Source: Strix aluco
Taxonomy: Eukaryota; Chordata; Aves; Strigiformes; Strigidae
Direction: 5' to 3'
NCBI RefSeq assembly: GCF_031877795.1
Contig: NC_133935.1
Location: 87,054,748-87,118,747 of the forward strand
Length of the DNA: 64,000 bases
Part shown: positions 25,960-36,772 of the stretch, piece by piece
Layout of the letters: each line of letters starts with the position of its first letter
Numbering within the stretch: the first letter of the stretch is position 1
The notes under the pieces: model-generated
Told to the model about the DNA's origin: nothing
The model's database searches: none
Seen by the model: only the letters and a program-made list of their open reading frames with translations
Program-made: the position numbers and the translations under genes

Positions 25960-26170
25960 GCTCAGAAATGAGGCATTTTATTTTATTTTCTGTTCCTTCT
26001 TTTGCTGATTGGATCTAACAACTGAGCCAGGAAAAAAAAAAATTATGTGGCTGCGGCCAGCATATAATCATTAAATTTGCTTTCGGATGACCTGTGTGAA
26101 ATTCATCAGGAGAGATTTATTGGGAAGTTCATTGCATCGGTGTTCATTATTTACTCTGTTAGGCTTAGGC
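25960..26170. promoter_or_regulatory. Candidate conserved noncoding element
   Basis: Repeat-free AT-rich block including gcatataatcattaaatttgc and a following cattgcatcggtgttcattatt. It looks compositionally like vertebrate enhancer-type conserved elements. Inference from composition only. Confidence 0.25.
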
Positions 26171-27255
26171 ACAGTGGCAATCAGTGGAGAAAATTGGACT
26201 GTTAGGGCCTTGGACTTCAGTGTTTGTAATTTCCTCTACCGAGTTGCAGCATGAAATATATTTGGCACAGACAAATCACTCCCTCCGCTGCTACAGCTCA
26301 GTGTGCTCATCCGGTGGCACCCAGCCATCATTGTGGCTCTGACAATTGGAGAGGTGAAAGCGGGTCTGGGGAAAAGAAAAGAGGAATAGAAAGCAGCCTG
26401 AATCCCGACCCTGGTGCTGAGCGTTTCCAAAGGCCTGCGGTGACTTAAATGAATATCACGGTTATTTTTCAGGCCTCTGCCACGCAGCTGAGGCAAAGCT
26501 ACTGCTCTCGCTGGCGAAGTGCCCCCTCCATCGCTGGACTCTGACAAGCACAAGTAGGCCAGGCCTGAGCTGAGCAGTACAGGGACTAAAATCCAGGGGA
26601 TCCACAAGAGACTGATGGAGAACTGGTGACATTTATATTATCCAGATGGAGTTTTCCTGGTCATCAAGGGGAAGATACAAGAGGAACGAAATACCTCTCC
26701 ACAGGTCTCTCCTTCCCTCGGTAGCTGTACCGTTTGCTGGCCCTGTTAAAGACACCTTGCAATGACAAGCAGCAGCACACGACACTGCAGTGGCTTCGTG
26801 ATTCTGAGTATCGCCAACTCCATCAGCTCTGTAATAACCAGACACCAGCTCTCTCGTGGTATCTACAGTGTTTCTCCAGCAGGACTGGCTGTCAGAGTCT
26901 GTCCCCCCCATGCTCAGAAACACTCTTCAAGGCATCTCTGATCCTCCACGTTGTCTTGTTTGTCCCCTGGCTGGCGGTGCATCGCAAGGGGCCAGAAGAG
27001 AGCAGAGTTTCTGGGATTTGACGGGTTGGGTGCAGACAGGCTGTTGGACTGAAGTAAGGAAGATCTCATCTCCTGGTTGGGACTGACGTTAGTAGAGGGG
27101 GTCTGCTGCCATCTTGCCCTCGTGGGCTAACAAGAGAGAGAAAAGAGAGCCAGGCCTCCCCAAGCCCTTCTGACTCCTCATCCAAGACTTTTAAGACTAT
27201 TCCTTTGCTCATGCAGGCTGCTGGCAGCTGTCCCCACATGGGGACTTCTCCAAAT

Positions 27256-27306
27256 TCAGAATCATCAAGGTTGGAAAAGACCTTGAAGGTCATCTAGTCC
27301 AAAATT
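27256..27306 (-). mobile_element. CR1 3'-end fragment
   Basis: The words cagaatcatcaaggttggaa and gaccttgaaggtcatctagtcc are the reverse complement of a CR1 3' terminus. Only about 50 bp remain, and it belongs to an older subfamily than the four young copies. Confidence 0.75.
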
Positions 27307-28909
27307 CAAGGCAGCCAGCTCTGATGTGACACACTCTCACTTACACGGGGGGCAGGGAGGGTATTCCTGAGTGGAAAAGCTCAGGGAGGTGCAGCAAGAA
27401 ACACATGAGGATCAAGGGGAAATGAGTAAATCCAAGCCACTGGCTGCAGGGAACTGATTTAAGGAGCTTGGCTGTGCTCCCAGCAGGCTGAAGAGCAGTA
27501 ACGCAGCAGTAGGAATCAGCTGAAGGGAAGGTGTCAAATAGACTCACGCCTCTGCCCCATCACCATGAAAACTAAGACCTGCAAAGCCAGGTTAGGCATG
27601 ATTTGAGCAGCACACAAGCTGCCTGTTTTACACTTTGCTTCTCTTCCCGCTCAGGAGCACCAAGGCAGCATTTCAGGTTTGCCCTTCCTCCCTACATCCA
27701 CCTGGGTCCTTTTTATTGCTCGGTGCCTCTTGGTGAATCACCGAGTGAATTTCCATGGGGCTTTTGCAAGCGCAAAGAGCTATCAGAGTGCGAGGGCTGC
27801 CTATAAATCTGCTTTGCATGTGGCATGTATTTGAGAGCTGATTGTTTTTATAATTGAATAGTAAATCAATGTATTTAAGGCCAGCGTTTGCCGTTAACAC
27901 TTCTGAGTATGAAATGCTCTCTCTGTCAATAGTGGGAAGGTTTTATTAGGATAATAACTGCTGATTTAGAGCTTCAGTTCTGGTTTTCTTGAGGTTTTGT
28001 TAATGCTCAGTTCAGTGTTTGCTGTTCCAGAGCCAGGAGAATTTGGGGAACATTTCACACCACAGCCAAGCACCATTCAAAATGCGACATGAGATTGAAT
28101 GTCTGGGGAAACATCTCTCACCTTCGGTACCACATCAACCCCTTTGGAAATGAGGGAACAGCAGATTAATGAGTTTTCTTTCATTAGCACAGCTGGAGTC
28201 ACTTCTCACCTACCTGAACTACTCCATCCCCTTTCTTTGAGCTTTCAGCTTGAGGAGCTGAGTGCGGTGAGAGCTCTTTGAGACACATTTTGGGGGCTGA
28301 ATCTGTTTCAAACCACTGATCTCCACTGGGCCAGGCTGGCTGTGATGTGGGTTGCTCTTTCAATTGCCCTGCTGGCTACCAGACAGCCATTCTCCTTTCC
28401 TTGATCCAGCGTTGGCCTAGAAGATTTCTCTCTCCTTGGTGCATCCAGAAATCCCCCTTCTGACATGAAGAGCAGGAATGTATCAGGTGAGGCTGTGAAT
28501 AACTGAGTCTGTGTACTATGCTTTTGCTCATTAATCACTCCAATGAGAAGCCCAGGCGTTTAGGGGAACTGTAGAAGTCCCTCATCTGCATGATTAGCTC
28601 TTTCCCAGCTGGTTACAGAAGGACACTCTTTGAACAGCTCCTGTGTTTTTAATGATTCCTTACACGAGTAGTTACCCCAAAAACCTCTGAGCAACGAGAG
28701 ATGACCCCTTGTGCCATCCTCCCCACTCCCAGTAGTGGATCAAGAGAGTCCGTGTTACCAAATGCGGAGAGGTTGGATGGGAGGACACCAAGACATCCAT
28801 GAGCACACAGCCACCGACTCCCACGGAGGGGTCACCCCTGCTGTGTGGAGGACATGGAGGAGGGGAAGGTTGAGTAAGAGTGGTCTGGGCACAGAGATGA
28901 CAACACGGG

Positions 28910-29458
28910 ACTCTCGGCACTGGTGAGGCCGCACCTGGATTACTGTGTTCAGTTTTGGGCCCCTCACTCCAAAAAGGCCATTGAATGACTCGAGCGTGTC
29001 CAGAGAAGGGCAACGGAGCTGGTGCAGGGTCTGGAGCACAGGTGTGATGGGGAGCGGCTGAGGGAACTGGGGGGGTTTAGTGTGGAGAAGAGGAGGCTGA
29101 GGGGAGACCTCATGGCCCTCTGCAACTCCCTGAAAGGAGGGTGCAGAGAGGGGGGATGAGTCTCTTGAGCCAAGGAACCAGCGGCAGGCCAAGAGGGAAT
29201 GGCCTCAAGCTGCGCCAGGGCAGGGTCAGACTGGCTCTTAGGAAGGATTTCTTTGCAGAAGGGGTTGTTGGGCGTTGGAATGGGCTGCCCAGGGCAGGGG
29301 GGGAGTCCCCATCCCTGGAGGGGTTGAAGAGTCGGGTTGACCCAGCGCTGAGGGATCTGGTGGAGTTGGGAACGGTCAGTGTGAGGTTCATGGTTGGACT
29401 GGAGGAGCTTCAAGGGCTTTTCCAACTGAGATGATTCTGCGATTCTGTGATTCTGTGA
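28910..29458 (+). mobile_element. CR1 LINE, 5'-truncated, young copy 3
   Basis: Starts within the CR1 reverse-transcriptase C-terminal region (ctcggcactggtgaggccg) and ends in three short terminal repeat units (gattctgcgattctgtgattctgtga). Most of its length is identical to the other young copies. At about 28931-28950 it reads cacctggattactgtgttca, whereas copies 1 and 4 share cccctcgatgagtgggttca. It therefore derives from a slightly different source element. Confidence 0.92.
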
Positions 29459-30440
29459 CTGGAGGGGACGCTTTAGAGGTGGTTGGTCAAATATGGAGAT
29501 GTGGGACCTGAAAGATCTTCTGCAGTAATACGGGCAGATGCTCCCTCCCCTCCATAGAGCCAGTGGCCACACGGCAGTCAGTACAATGGCCCATTGTGGC
29601 CAGAGTGGCTACTCGGGTGAGTAAGGGCTCCCGCTGCTAGGACAGAAGTTGCCACGTTGTGATGTGAAGCCTCCCACCCTGCATGTTCAGAGATGGCTTT
29701 TGGGCGTCCATGAAATCACAGTGTTCTGGCTTTTCTGTCACATTCTTCCCCCAAGCCATCCCTGCCATCAGAATGGTTCCTTGTGCAGCCATGCTGCAAA
29801 TTTGCCTCCCCAAATTTTGATTGAGTGATGCCGTGAGTCAGTTGCAAACAGATGCAGAGGAGCACAGGAGGCTGGTACAAAGGTCTCCAAAACAGAGCAG
29901 GCACCAAAAGAATCAGACAGCTTGTAGATAAGCTGCGTGAAGACACAAGCACAGCCCTTTCCCTGGAGGCTGAGACCACCATGTGCTCCAGCACCCACCA
30001 CCACCCCCTCGTTGCCACGATGAGATGAAGAGCGTGGTCTGGCATGTGCTTGCCCCGCAGTGGTGAAGGCTGCCTGTGCAGCGCACGGGCTCTGGTTGGC
30101 TCTAACACCTGCTGCAATGTTAATAAAGAGCAGATCGTGGGTGGTGTTTGAAGATTATTTACACATACATAATTACTGCTAAACCCCCCACGCCGTTCAC
30201 CTGACAATTTCAAAGGCACCGGCGCAAAACCAAACCCCACAGTGTTGTGCAGCGTCCCTCAGATTTGGCCTTTCTCCATGAGGGGAGAGCGCAGCTGCCA
30301 GTGAATGGCTTCTCCGACGTTCCTGGCCAGCCCTGCTTTCCAGGAGTGGTCAGAGGAGCACAGGAATGAAGCAAAACAGGGGAGCAGGGTAACATTTTGG
30401 GAGTGGGAACAGCAAACCCTGCCAGGAAATTGTATCCACC

Positions 30441-31290
30441 TGAAGTGCTAAGGCTTGGACAACAGGCCCAAGCCAGGGTTGACCTATAGATGAATCCTGT
30501 ATAGTTTATAACTGATAACCATTGTGCTAGTAGGTATTGTGCTGGGTTATAACAAACCAGCCATGCTGCTGTAAGAAGTGCTAAAGTGTTGAAGTATTGA
30601 GGCCTGCACAACAGGCCCCGAGCTGAAGCTGCTAACTTAGCATGTGATCATTAACGAAGCATGTATGCTCACCAGTGAAAGATGCAGCTTAGAATTTAAT
30701 CAGTAGTGAGGATGAAATTCTAAGAGAATGTATCCAACTCTCCTTGCTCAGCCTTGTTCAAGGCTGAGAACCCAAGTATTTGGCCTTGTTAGAAACCCCC
30801 TTCGTTCTCCCCCTGAGCTCTGGCCAGGCTTTGGGTGGAATCCAACAGGAAAATGAAACCAGATATTTTCCGCTCAAAACAAAGGTGCCAGCTATTCTGG
30901 GTGGCTGATTTTTGGTATATTAAGGCCGGACCCGCTCACAGCGACTCTGGCTGCCTCAGCTACGGGTGGACACACCGCGTGGGACCTCCCACTCCCCGGG
31001 AAAGGCTCAACAAATCCTCGCTGTAACCGGGGCTGCCCAGCGCCTGCGGGGCTGGGTGATGGGAACGGGTGCAAGTGGGGATGGATCTTCCTTAATCACT
31101 GTTCTCTCTCTCATGTAGTAATGATTTGATGCATTACCCTGTATTTTCCTATTTAAGTGCACTATTCTGCCTTTTCTTACTGCATGTTTTCTGTATTACT
31201 CTGTTACACCATTTAGTTATCCCCAGTAAAATACACCTACTCTTTTCACTCTGGTGTCCGAGTTTAACTGGTATCCTTAATCAGCAAAAC
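30441..31290 (+). mobile_element. LTR of an endogenous retrovirus (ERVL-like), probably solo
   Basis: The segment has a U3-like 5' part, a TATA-like tatattaag near 30916, a GC-rich core (cccactccccgggaaagg), and a 3' part ending ctctggtgtccgagtttaac. This matches the organisation of avian ERVL-class LTRs. The 5' end contains two related phrases, gaagtgctaaggcttggacaacaggccc at about 30442 and gaagtattgaggcctgcacaacaggcccc at about 30591. The LTR may therefore start at either one, or carry an internal duplication. No gag, pol or env coding sequence flanks it. Target-site duplications were not convincingly found. Confidence 0.6.
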
Positions 31291-33130
31291 ACCAGCCAGG
31301 ACCATGGAGAAGCTGGAGCTAAAAAGTGATGGCAGCCACTGGGGACACAGACGGATGAAGACAAGGAGGAGGGAAGTGAACAGATCGTTGACAAGGCATA
31401 AAAACCAACATGGCTCCCCGAGGAAGATGGGTGTCAGCCCTTTGGGATGCCCTTGCTTAGCTTTCAGTGTGCAATTTGCACTATGTGATTTCTGTAGCAA
31501 AAAGCTTAATTTTCATCCTTTACGCTAGGGAAGGAGGACATCTCCTCGGTAATCCCCTGGCTGGATGTGCTGTGCTGGACCAGGGATGTGGCACTGGAAG
31601 GAGGAGTTCTGGGGTGACATTTCCCACCACCCCAACTATTTTCTGTGTCCACCAAAATTACCATTACCACCTGGGCATTTTGTTTCCCCAAGACTGCCGC
31701 TTTTTTTAATGGCCCCATTCAAGAACAATCTGTCTCCAGCCCAAAATACATAAGGCTGATTTCACTCCAGTTGCCATCCCTCGTGGAGAGGGGTCTTAAA
31801 GGAGCCGTTTCATCTCGGAGCACATGAGCAGGCAGCTGGTCCCTGCACTGCCAAGCCAAACAGATGGGGTGGGGGGAGACAGGGAGGGAGGACAAGTGTG
31901 TTTCTGAGATTTTTAATAATCCCTTCTCCTGTCTGAATCATCACAAATCCCAGTGGAAGAGCGGGCATTTTCCAGATGGTAGGAAATAAACTCTGGGACA
32001 CTTCCACGCTGAGAACTCATTAGCCCTGCTGGCTCTGCTCCAAGCTCGATGGCAGTCCATGTAAACTGTATTTGGATGTGCCCTTTTTCTATCATCTGTT
32101 CCCATGAAATCTCCAGCCCCATCTTACGCGGACAAGCTGCCCAGCTAGCTATTAATTTGATTACGTGTGGCCTTTGCTTCTCGGAGAGCTTGGAGCTCGG
32201 GTAAGTATCTTCCTGTAAAAACTACTGTATGCTAATCCGAGCATCTCAGCTGCCTTCACGCCACCCATCTGCTCGCCACTCATTTGATGCTAACCTGCCC
32301 GTGTGGAGCCTGGGGAATAGGGAGGTATTTGGCTGGCTGCCAGGTTGCAAAGGCAGAGCACTGGACCAAAAAAAACCCCGTGTCTATGTACATGTATGCA
32401 AAGGGATTTAAGCCCCACCACAGCTAAATATTACTACTGTGCTTTGCAGGAGCTGCAGGGTATTCTCTGTCCTACTGCACACCCCCTGCACCCCACAAAC
32501 CAGGGAGGGTTCTGCCAGGCAGTATCTGCACTTTGCTGGGTGGCTGTCACTATCACCCACCACAGATGACAGAGTCTCCAGAGCGATTGTGAGGCTCCAA
32601 GTCACCCCCTTCTGCCCCAAATCTCCAAGAGCCGCTGGGTGAGTGACAGGAAAGCCCCATGAGCAGTACCAGGTGCTGGCAGGGCTCTGCTGCTGTAGGT
32701 GTTTCTGGCTGCAGTAGCAACCTGGCTCGGTGGGAAGGGTGCTCCTTGTGTGGTTGTAAGATGTCAGACTCAGCCAAACTTGTCATCCAGAATAAAAGGT
32801 TTCTGCAGGTTTTGTTTCCTCTCTAAAACTTCATAGCTTTTCCATAGCACAAAGCTTGCCCAGATTGCAGCTAGCTCGAAGCCCTTTAAGTCCTTTGAAC
32901 AAGCCCCGTCTAAAGATAGATTTTTCTGCAACAAAGTTGGGTGAAAAGTGTCCCACCTCCCATGGGGGTGACCCAATTGCCCTCTGTTTTAAAACATGGG
33001 AGGCACAGTAAGAAAACCCCCACGGCAGTTGAAAGAGTCAGCAGGACTGTCCCGTTTCATTGCAGCCATGTTTGACACAGTGGAAGCTGTTTCAAGGAGG
33101 CTCGGTGAAGCAGCCGGTGCTGCAGAAGAG

Positions 33131-34015
33131 AGAATCACAGAATCATCTCGGTTGGAAAAGCCCTTGAAGCTCCCCCAGCCCAACCATGAACCTCACCCTG
33201 ACAGTTCCCAACTCCACCAGATCCCTCAGCGCTGGGTCAACCCGACTCTTCAACCCCTCCAGGGATGGGGACTCCCCCCCTGCCCTGGGCAGCCCATTCC
33301 AACGCCCAACAACCCCTTCTGCAAAGAAATCCTTCCTAAGAGCCAGTCTGACCCTGCCCTGGCGCAGCTTGAGGCCATTCCCTCTTGGCCTGCCGCTGGT
33401 TCCTTGGCTCAAGAGACTCATCCCCCCTCTCTGCACCCTCCTTTCAGGGAGTTGCAGAGGGCCAGGAGGTCTCCCCTCAGCCTCCTCTTCTCCACACTAA
33501 ACCCCCCCAGTTCCCTCAGCCGCTCCCCATCACACCTGTGCTCCAGACCCTGCACCAGCTCCGTTGCCCTTCTCTGGACACGCTCGAGTCATTCAATGGC
33601 CTTTTTGGAGTGAGGGGCCCAAAACTGAACCCACTCATCGAGGGGCAGCCTCACCAGTGCCAAGCACAGGGGTAAGATCCCTTCCCTGTCCCTGCTGCCC
33701 AAGCTATTGCTGATACAAGCCAGGATGCCATTGGCCTTCTTGGCCACCTGGGCACACTGCTGGCTCCTGTTCAGCCGGCTGGCAATCACCCCCCCCAGGT
33801 CCCTCTCTGACTGGCAGCTCTCCAGCCACTCCTCCCCAAGCCTGTAGCGCTGCTGGGGGTTGTTGTGGCCCAAGGGCAGAACCCGGCATTTGGCCTTTGT
33901 GAAACTCCTCCAGTTGGCCTCAGCCCATCGCTCCAGCCTGTCCAGATCTCTCTGCAGAGCCTCCCTACCCTCGAGCCGATTAAAACTCCCACCCAACTTG
34001 GTGAAAGACTGACTG
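33131..34015 (-). mobile_element. CR1 LINE, 5'-truncated, young copy 4 (longest)
   Basis: Reverse-strand CR1 whose 3' terminus (agaatcacagaatcatctcgg) lies at the left. The reverse-strand frame reads through the end of the reverse-transcriptase ORF ([20 protein letters not shown], then [13 protein letters not shown], then [13 protein letters not shown]). It is interrupted soon after the KKAIE segment. At about 885 bp it is the longest CR1 copy in the window. It shares subfamily-specific bases with copy 1. Confidence 0.93.
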
Positions 34016-35207
34016 GTCAGGTGGGGTTCAGCCCTCCTGGGCCATTTGCAGCCCAATGTGTGAGTCAACGCTGCAGGTGTGTGGTGGGGACAGGCAGCAG
34101 TGGTTTCACCCATCGTGCGTTATGGCTTTGGGCTGCCAGGAGGGCACGTGGGGGGCTGACAGTCACCTCCTGTGCTCACAGGGAGTCCCAGCACAGGAGG
34201 GAAGCAGGTGCTGATAATCTTGCAGTTGGGGAGTGCAGGGCTCACATCAAAAAGTTACTTTCCCTGTTTGCAGAAGGTGATATCTGCAGCTGCAGACTAT
34301 AAAACAGTTTTGAGAAGGAGCATATCCTAGATATTATGAAAGCTTGAAACAGCTACAGCAGCCCTCTGTCCTCGAGCAGCTCCTGCCTGGCTTTCCAGCT
34401 CTGGTGATTCAGAAATTGTTCTCCTAGGTCACAAATCCAAAAGCCTCCTAAAACATATTCCCAGATAGGATCCCTCCTTCCCATTCAGGATTTTCCATCC
34501 CTTCCTGAGCTCTCCAGCCCTTGCCTTTGCCGCCCTTACCTGAACACAGTCCTAGACATGCACCATCCAGAGCAGAGCCTTGGCAGGGCAGCCTCTGTGC
34601 CCAGAGGGCTGTGGGAGGAGGCACAGGGTGCTTAGTGGAAAAGGAGTAAATCCCATTAAGGGTTTTAACATTTATGGCCAGCGAGATAATGAAGGAAGGT
34701 AATTTGGGCTAGCTTTATTGCAGTTATCATAATGTTTCCCTGAAGCACAGAGATAAAAGTCAGTGGATAATGTCCATAAGGAGTTTTTAGATCTTCCTCT
34801 TTTATTTTTTTTAAGCAATAGCCATTGCAGTCAAAGACGGGTGTCATTTTACAAAGACAGAGAAGGCAATTATGTGATGTTGAAACCCAGAATTATCAGA
34901 CTCTCAAGGCTCACCTGGCTGTCGTGACCCATGTTGGAGACCCACTGCAATAACCAGGAATCCCCGTCCCCAAAATTAAATTGTTTTACCATGTGGAGCA
35001 GTGTTCTCACCATCTTTATCTCACAGGGACCTGTATTTGGAGACGTCCTGGCACATCTTTTCTTCCTCCCCTCCTCTATTTTCTGGCTTTACTTTCTCAT
35101 TTTGTCCTGTTCTGCAATATAAGAAGAAAAGTGGATGATGTACTGGGAATGGGAGAGGCCTAAAATGAGAGAAAACAAATAAATTTCTTCTTTTTTTTTC
35201 CTCTGCA

Positions 35208-35262
35208 GTAATGAACTTGTGGAACTCCCTGCCACAGGGCACGACTGGAGACAAGAGGTTAC
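35208..35262 (+). mobile_element. Possible old CR1 fragment
   Basis: The phrase taatgaacttgtggaactccctgccacagg matches the conserved LINE phrase '...tggaactccctgccacagga' seen in old CR1/L3-like 3' regions. It is short and has no terminus. Confidence 0.45.
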
Positions 35263-36270
35263 TGTCCACAACTCAACAAATCACTAAACATGCTCACACA
35301 AAACTCCAGTATCTTTAGTATCTTTACATAAGATTTTTATTGAGTGGATTGGTATCTGTAAGACGTATTTTGTGGCTCAAAACTTATTGTTGCCCACGAT
35401 TGGGGATTTTTATTTCTTCCCCTGAAACACGGTATGATGAGCTTTCTAGTTCCTCAAACAGGAATGCTAACAGATCAGTCATTTTAACACAGTGAAGCAG
35501 TGCTTTGCAGGGCTAAACAAAACCATCATCCCAGAGAGTTCACAGCAGCAGCACCCTCTCCAGCAGCCATCACCCATGGGCGCACTGCGTGCCAGGATGG
35601 ATCCACACACCCAACAAGTCCAACCATGGAAGCAGTCAGGCTTTTGTGATGGTAAAAAAAGCAGGACAAGAAGCAAGGATATTTCAAAAGCTGTCATTTT
35701 ACTTTCCTTTGATGTGACAGCCTGATCCCTTATTATTTCCCAAATGTTTTCAGCAAAATTATATAGATTTTTCCACCAGTTTTGAAACTGTATTTTTTTT
35801 CTTAAGGAAACTCATTACTTCACCATTTCAAACAGCCCCAGACCCTCACCCCAGCAGATGGCTGAGACTCCCAGTATAAATGATCGATGTCACCCATCCT
35901 TGCAGACAAAAAATAGGATAATCTAGACTGGCCTGACTAAAACAGCTGACTGGGAGTCAGGACTGCAAACTCTCTGCGTAGCCTTTATTCTTGGTATGGT
36001 GCCGCTGAGGAAAGCTGCCATCTTGCACATTGCCCTGGGGCTTTGTGGCTGGATAACGGTGCCACAAAGATGGTTTTTCTGACAGTATTGAGTTTGCATC
36101 CTGATCTGGTACACACAAATGGAGGCGAACACACTCTTCCCCCTTGTTGTGGAAAAGTAGGGGGGGGGGATGAGAAAAGGAAAGGGGCTGTGTGAGGGAG
36201 GGTGTGCTGCCTTCAGCCGCAGAAGCATCTCTGCGAGCCGGATGGCACCGCCCACGGGCCTGCGAGGCGG

Positions 36271-36288
36271 ACTACAACTCCCGACATG
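36271..36288 (+). promoter_or_regulatory. ZNF143/Staf-type motif 1
   Basis: actacaactcccgacatg matches the ZNF143 core ACTACAAYTCCCAGCATGC except for one inverted dinucleotide. Confidence 0.7.
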
Positions 36289-36331
36289 CTCTGCGGCCTG
36301 GCGGCCCCGGCGGGAGAGCCCGGCGTGGAGA

Positions 36332-36350
36332 ACTACAACTCCCATCCTGC
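36332..36350 (+). promoter_or_regulatory. ZNF143/Staf-type motif 2
   Basis: actacaactcccatcctgc is a second match to the ZNF143 consensus, 61 bp after the first and in the same orientation. Confidence 0.7.
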
Positions 36351-36372
36351 AGCGCTCCACCGCCGATTTCCT

Positions 36373-36377
36373 ATTGG
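36373..36377 (-). promoter_or_regulatory. Inverted CCAAT box (NF-Y)
   Basis: attggctgg reads as CCAAT on the minus strand, about 60-90 bp upstream of the inferred start, a usual NF-Y position. Confidence 0.55.
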
Positions 36378-36436
36378 CTGGCTGGCGGGATGGCGCGAAT
36401 CCCCTTTCCCCGTAAAGGGGGGGTGTTGCTTCTCCC

Positions 36437-36450
36437 GTCTCCACAGCAAC
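36437..36450 (+). promoter_or_regulatory. RFX X-box-like site
   Basis: gtctccacagcaac fits the X-box plan of two inverted half-sites (GTNNCC...NGNAAC). RFX2/RFX3 drive ciliary and spermiogenic genes through such sites, which matches LRGUK's known role in sperm-tail and manchette formation. Confidence 0.5.
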
Positions 36451-36462
36451 AGGAGGGCAAAC

Positions 36463-36473
36463 AAGATGGCGGC
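36463..36473 (+). promoter_or_regulatory. YY1-type site overlapping an upstream ATG
   Basis: aagatggcggc is the classical YY1 promoter motif, usually found just downstream of the transcription start. Its ATG (36466-36468) is in good Kozak context and opens an 8-codon frame that stops at 36490-36492. Confidence 0.6.
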
Positions 36474-36562
36474 GGCCTGTTCTGGGAGGTGACCGGGTGA
36501 CGGTCAAGTGCGAAGCACCGGTAGCGCAGCTCCCTCCGCCTCCTCGCTTCTTATTACAGCTC

Positions 36563-36772
36563 ATGGAGCGGGGTGAGGAGAAGCGGAGAGAGGGCGGCCT
36601 CGATGAGCTGCTTCCCCCTTCTCATGGACCTCCGCAGCACCGCTCCCAGGGGATCCCCGGGGAGCTGCCCCAGGACAGGCCCAGCCTGCGGCAGCCACAG
36701 CTCAGCCTGTCTCACCAAGAGGACGAGCAGGAGGCCGGTGACAAAGAGGAAGAGGAGTCACAGCGCACAGAG
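36563..36772 (+). CDS. LRGUK: LRGUK exon 1, coding part (donor uncertain)
   Basis: The frame starting [20 protein letters not shown] is hydrophilic and ends in an acidic run ([12 protein letters not shown]), as expected for the disordered LRGUK N-terminus. Exon 2 starts in phase 0, so exon 1 must end between codons. Two phase-0 GT sites exist: after 36772 (cagag|gttcag) and after 36847 (catcagt|gtaatt). Neither is a strong donor, and the first is chosen because it keeps the acidic tract next to exon 2. The frame has a stop at about 36878, so the donor must precede that. A good acceptor-like sequence (ttcttattacag) ends at 36559, three bases before the ATG, which raises the possibility of a short 5'UTR intron. 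Confidence 0.6.

Larger units (their letters stand above)
21401..36170. other. EXOC4-LRGUK intergenic region
   Basis: About 14.8 kb between the EXOC4 polyadenylation site and the LRGUK promoter. It holds a possible LTR (about 22590-23060), a GATA microsatellite (25094-25108), an element-like AT-rich stretch (25960-26170), short CR1 fragments, two young CR1 copies and an ERV-type LTR. I recognise no protein-coding exon here. The region about 23.1-27.2 kb is otherwise unremarkable unique sequence. Confidence 0.75.
36230..36640 (+). promoter_or_regulatory. LRGUK: LRGUK CpG-rich promoter
   Basis: GC- and CpG-rich island directly upstream of the inferred LRGUK start codon. In order it contains two ZNF143/Staf-like motifs (36271-36288 and 36332-36350), an inverted CCAAT box (attgg at 36373), an RFX X-box-like site (36437-36450) and a YY1-type aagatggcggc (36463-36473). 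No TATA box is placed to serve it, consistent with a dispersed CpG-island start. Transcription probably begins around 36.43-36.47 kb; this is inferred from where YY1 and X-box sites usually sit. Confidence 0.75.

Noticed and set aside
32996..33613. 205-codon + strand open frame, and a similar minus-strand one at 28964-29572
   Set aside because: Both are antisense frames of the young CR1 3' region; the repeated 'protein' is an artefact of the shared repeat sequence.
36466..36492. ATGGCGGCGGCC as the true LRGUK start
   Set aside because: The frame stops after eight codons. If the 71-nt candidate intron is removed, it enters a basic frame unlike the acidic N-terminus and out of phase with exon 2.
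35923..36564. 213-codon minus-strand open frame across the LRGUK promoter
   Set aside because: GC-rich CpG islands have few stop codons, and the frame shows no domain or consistent start. It overlaps promoter motifs. A bidirectional transcript is possible, but no protein is supported.
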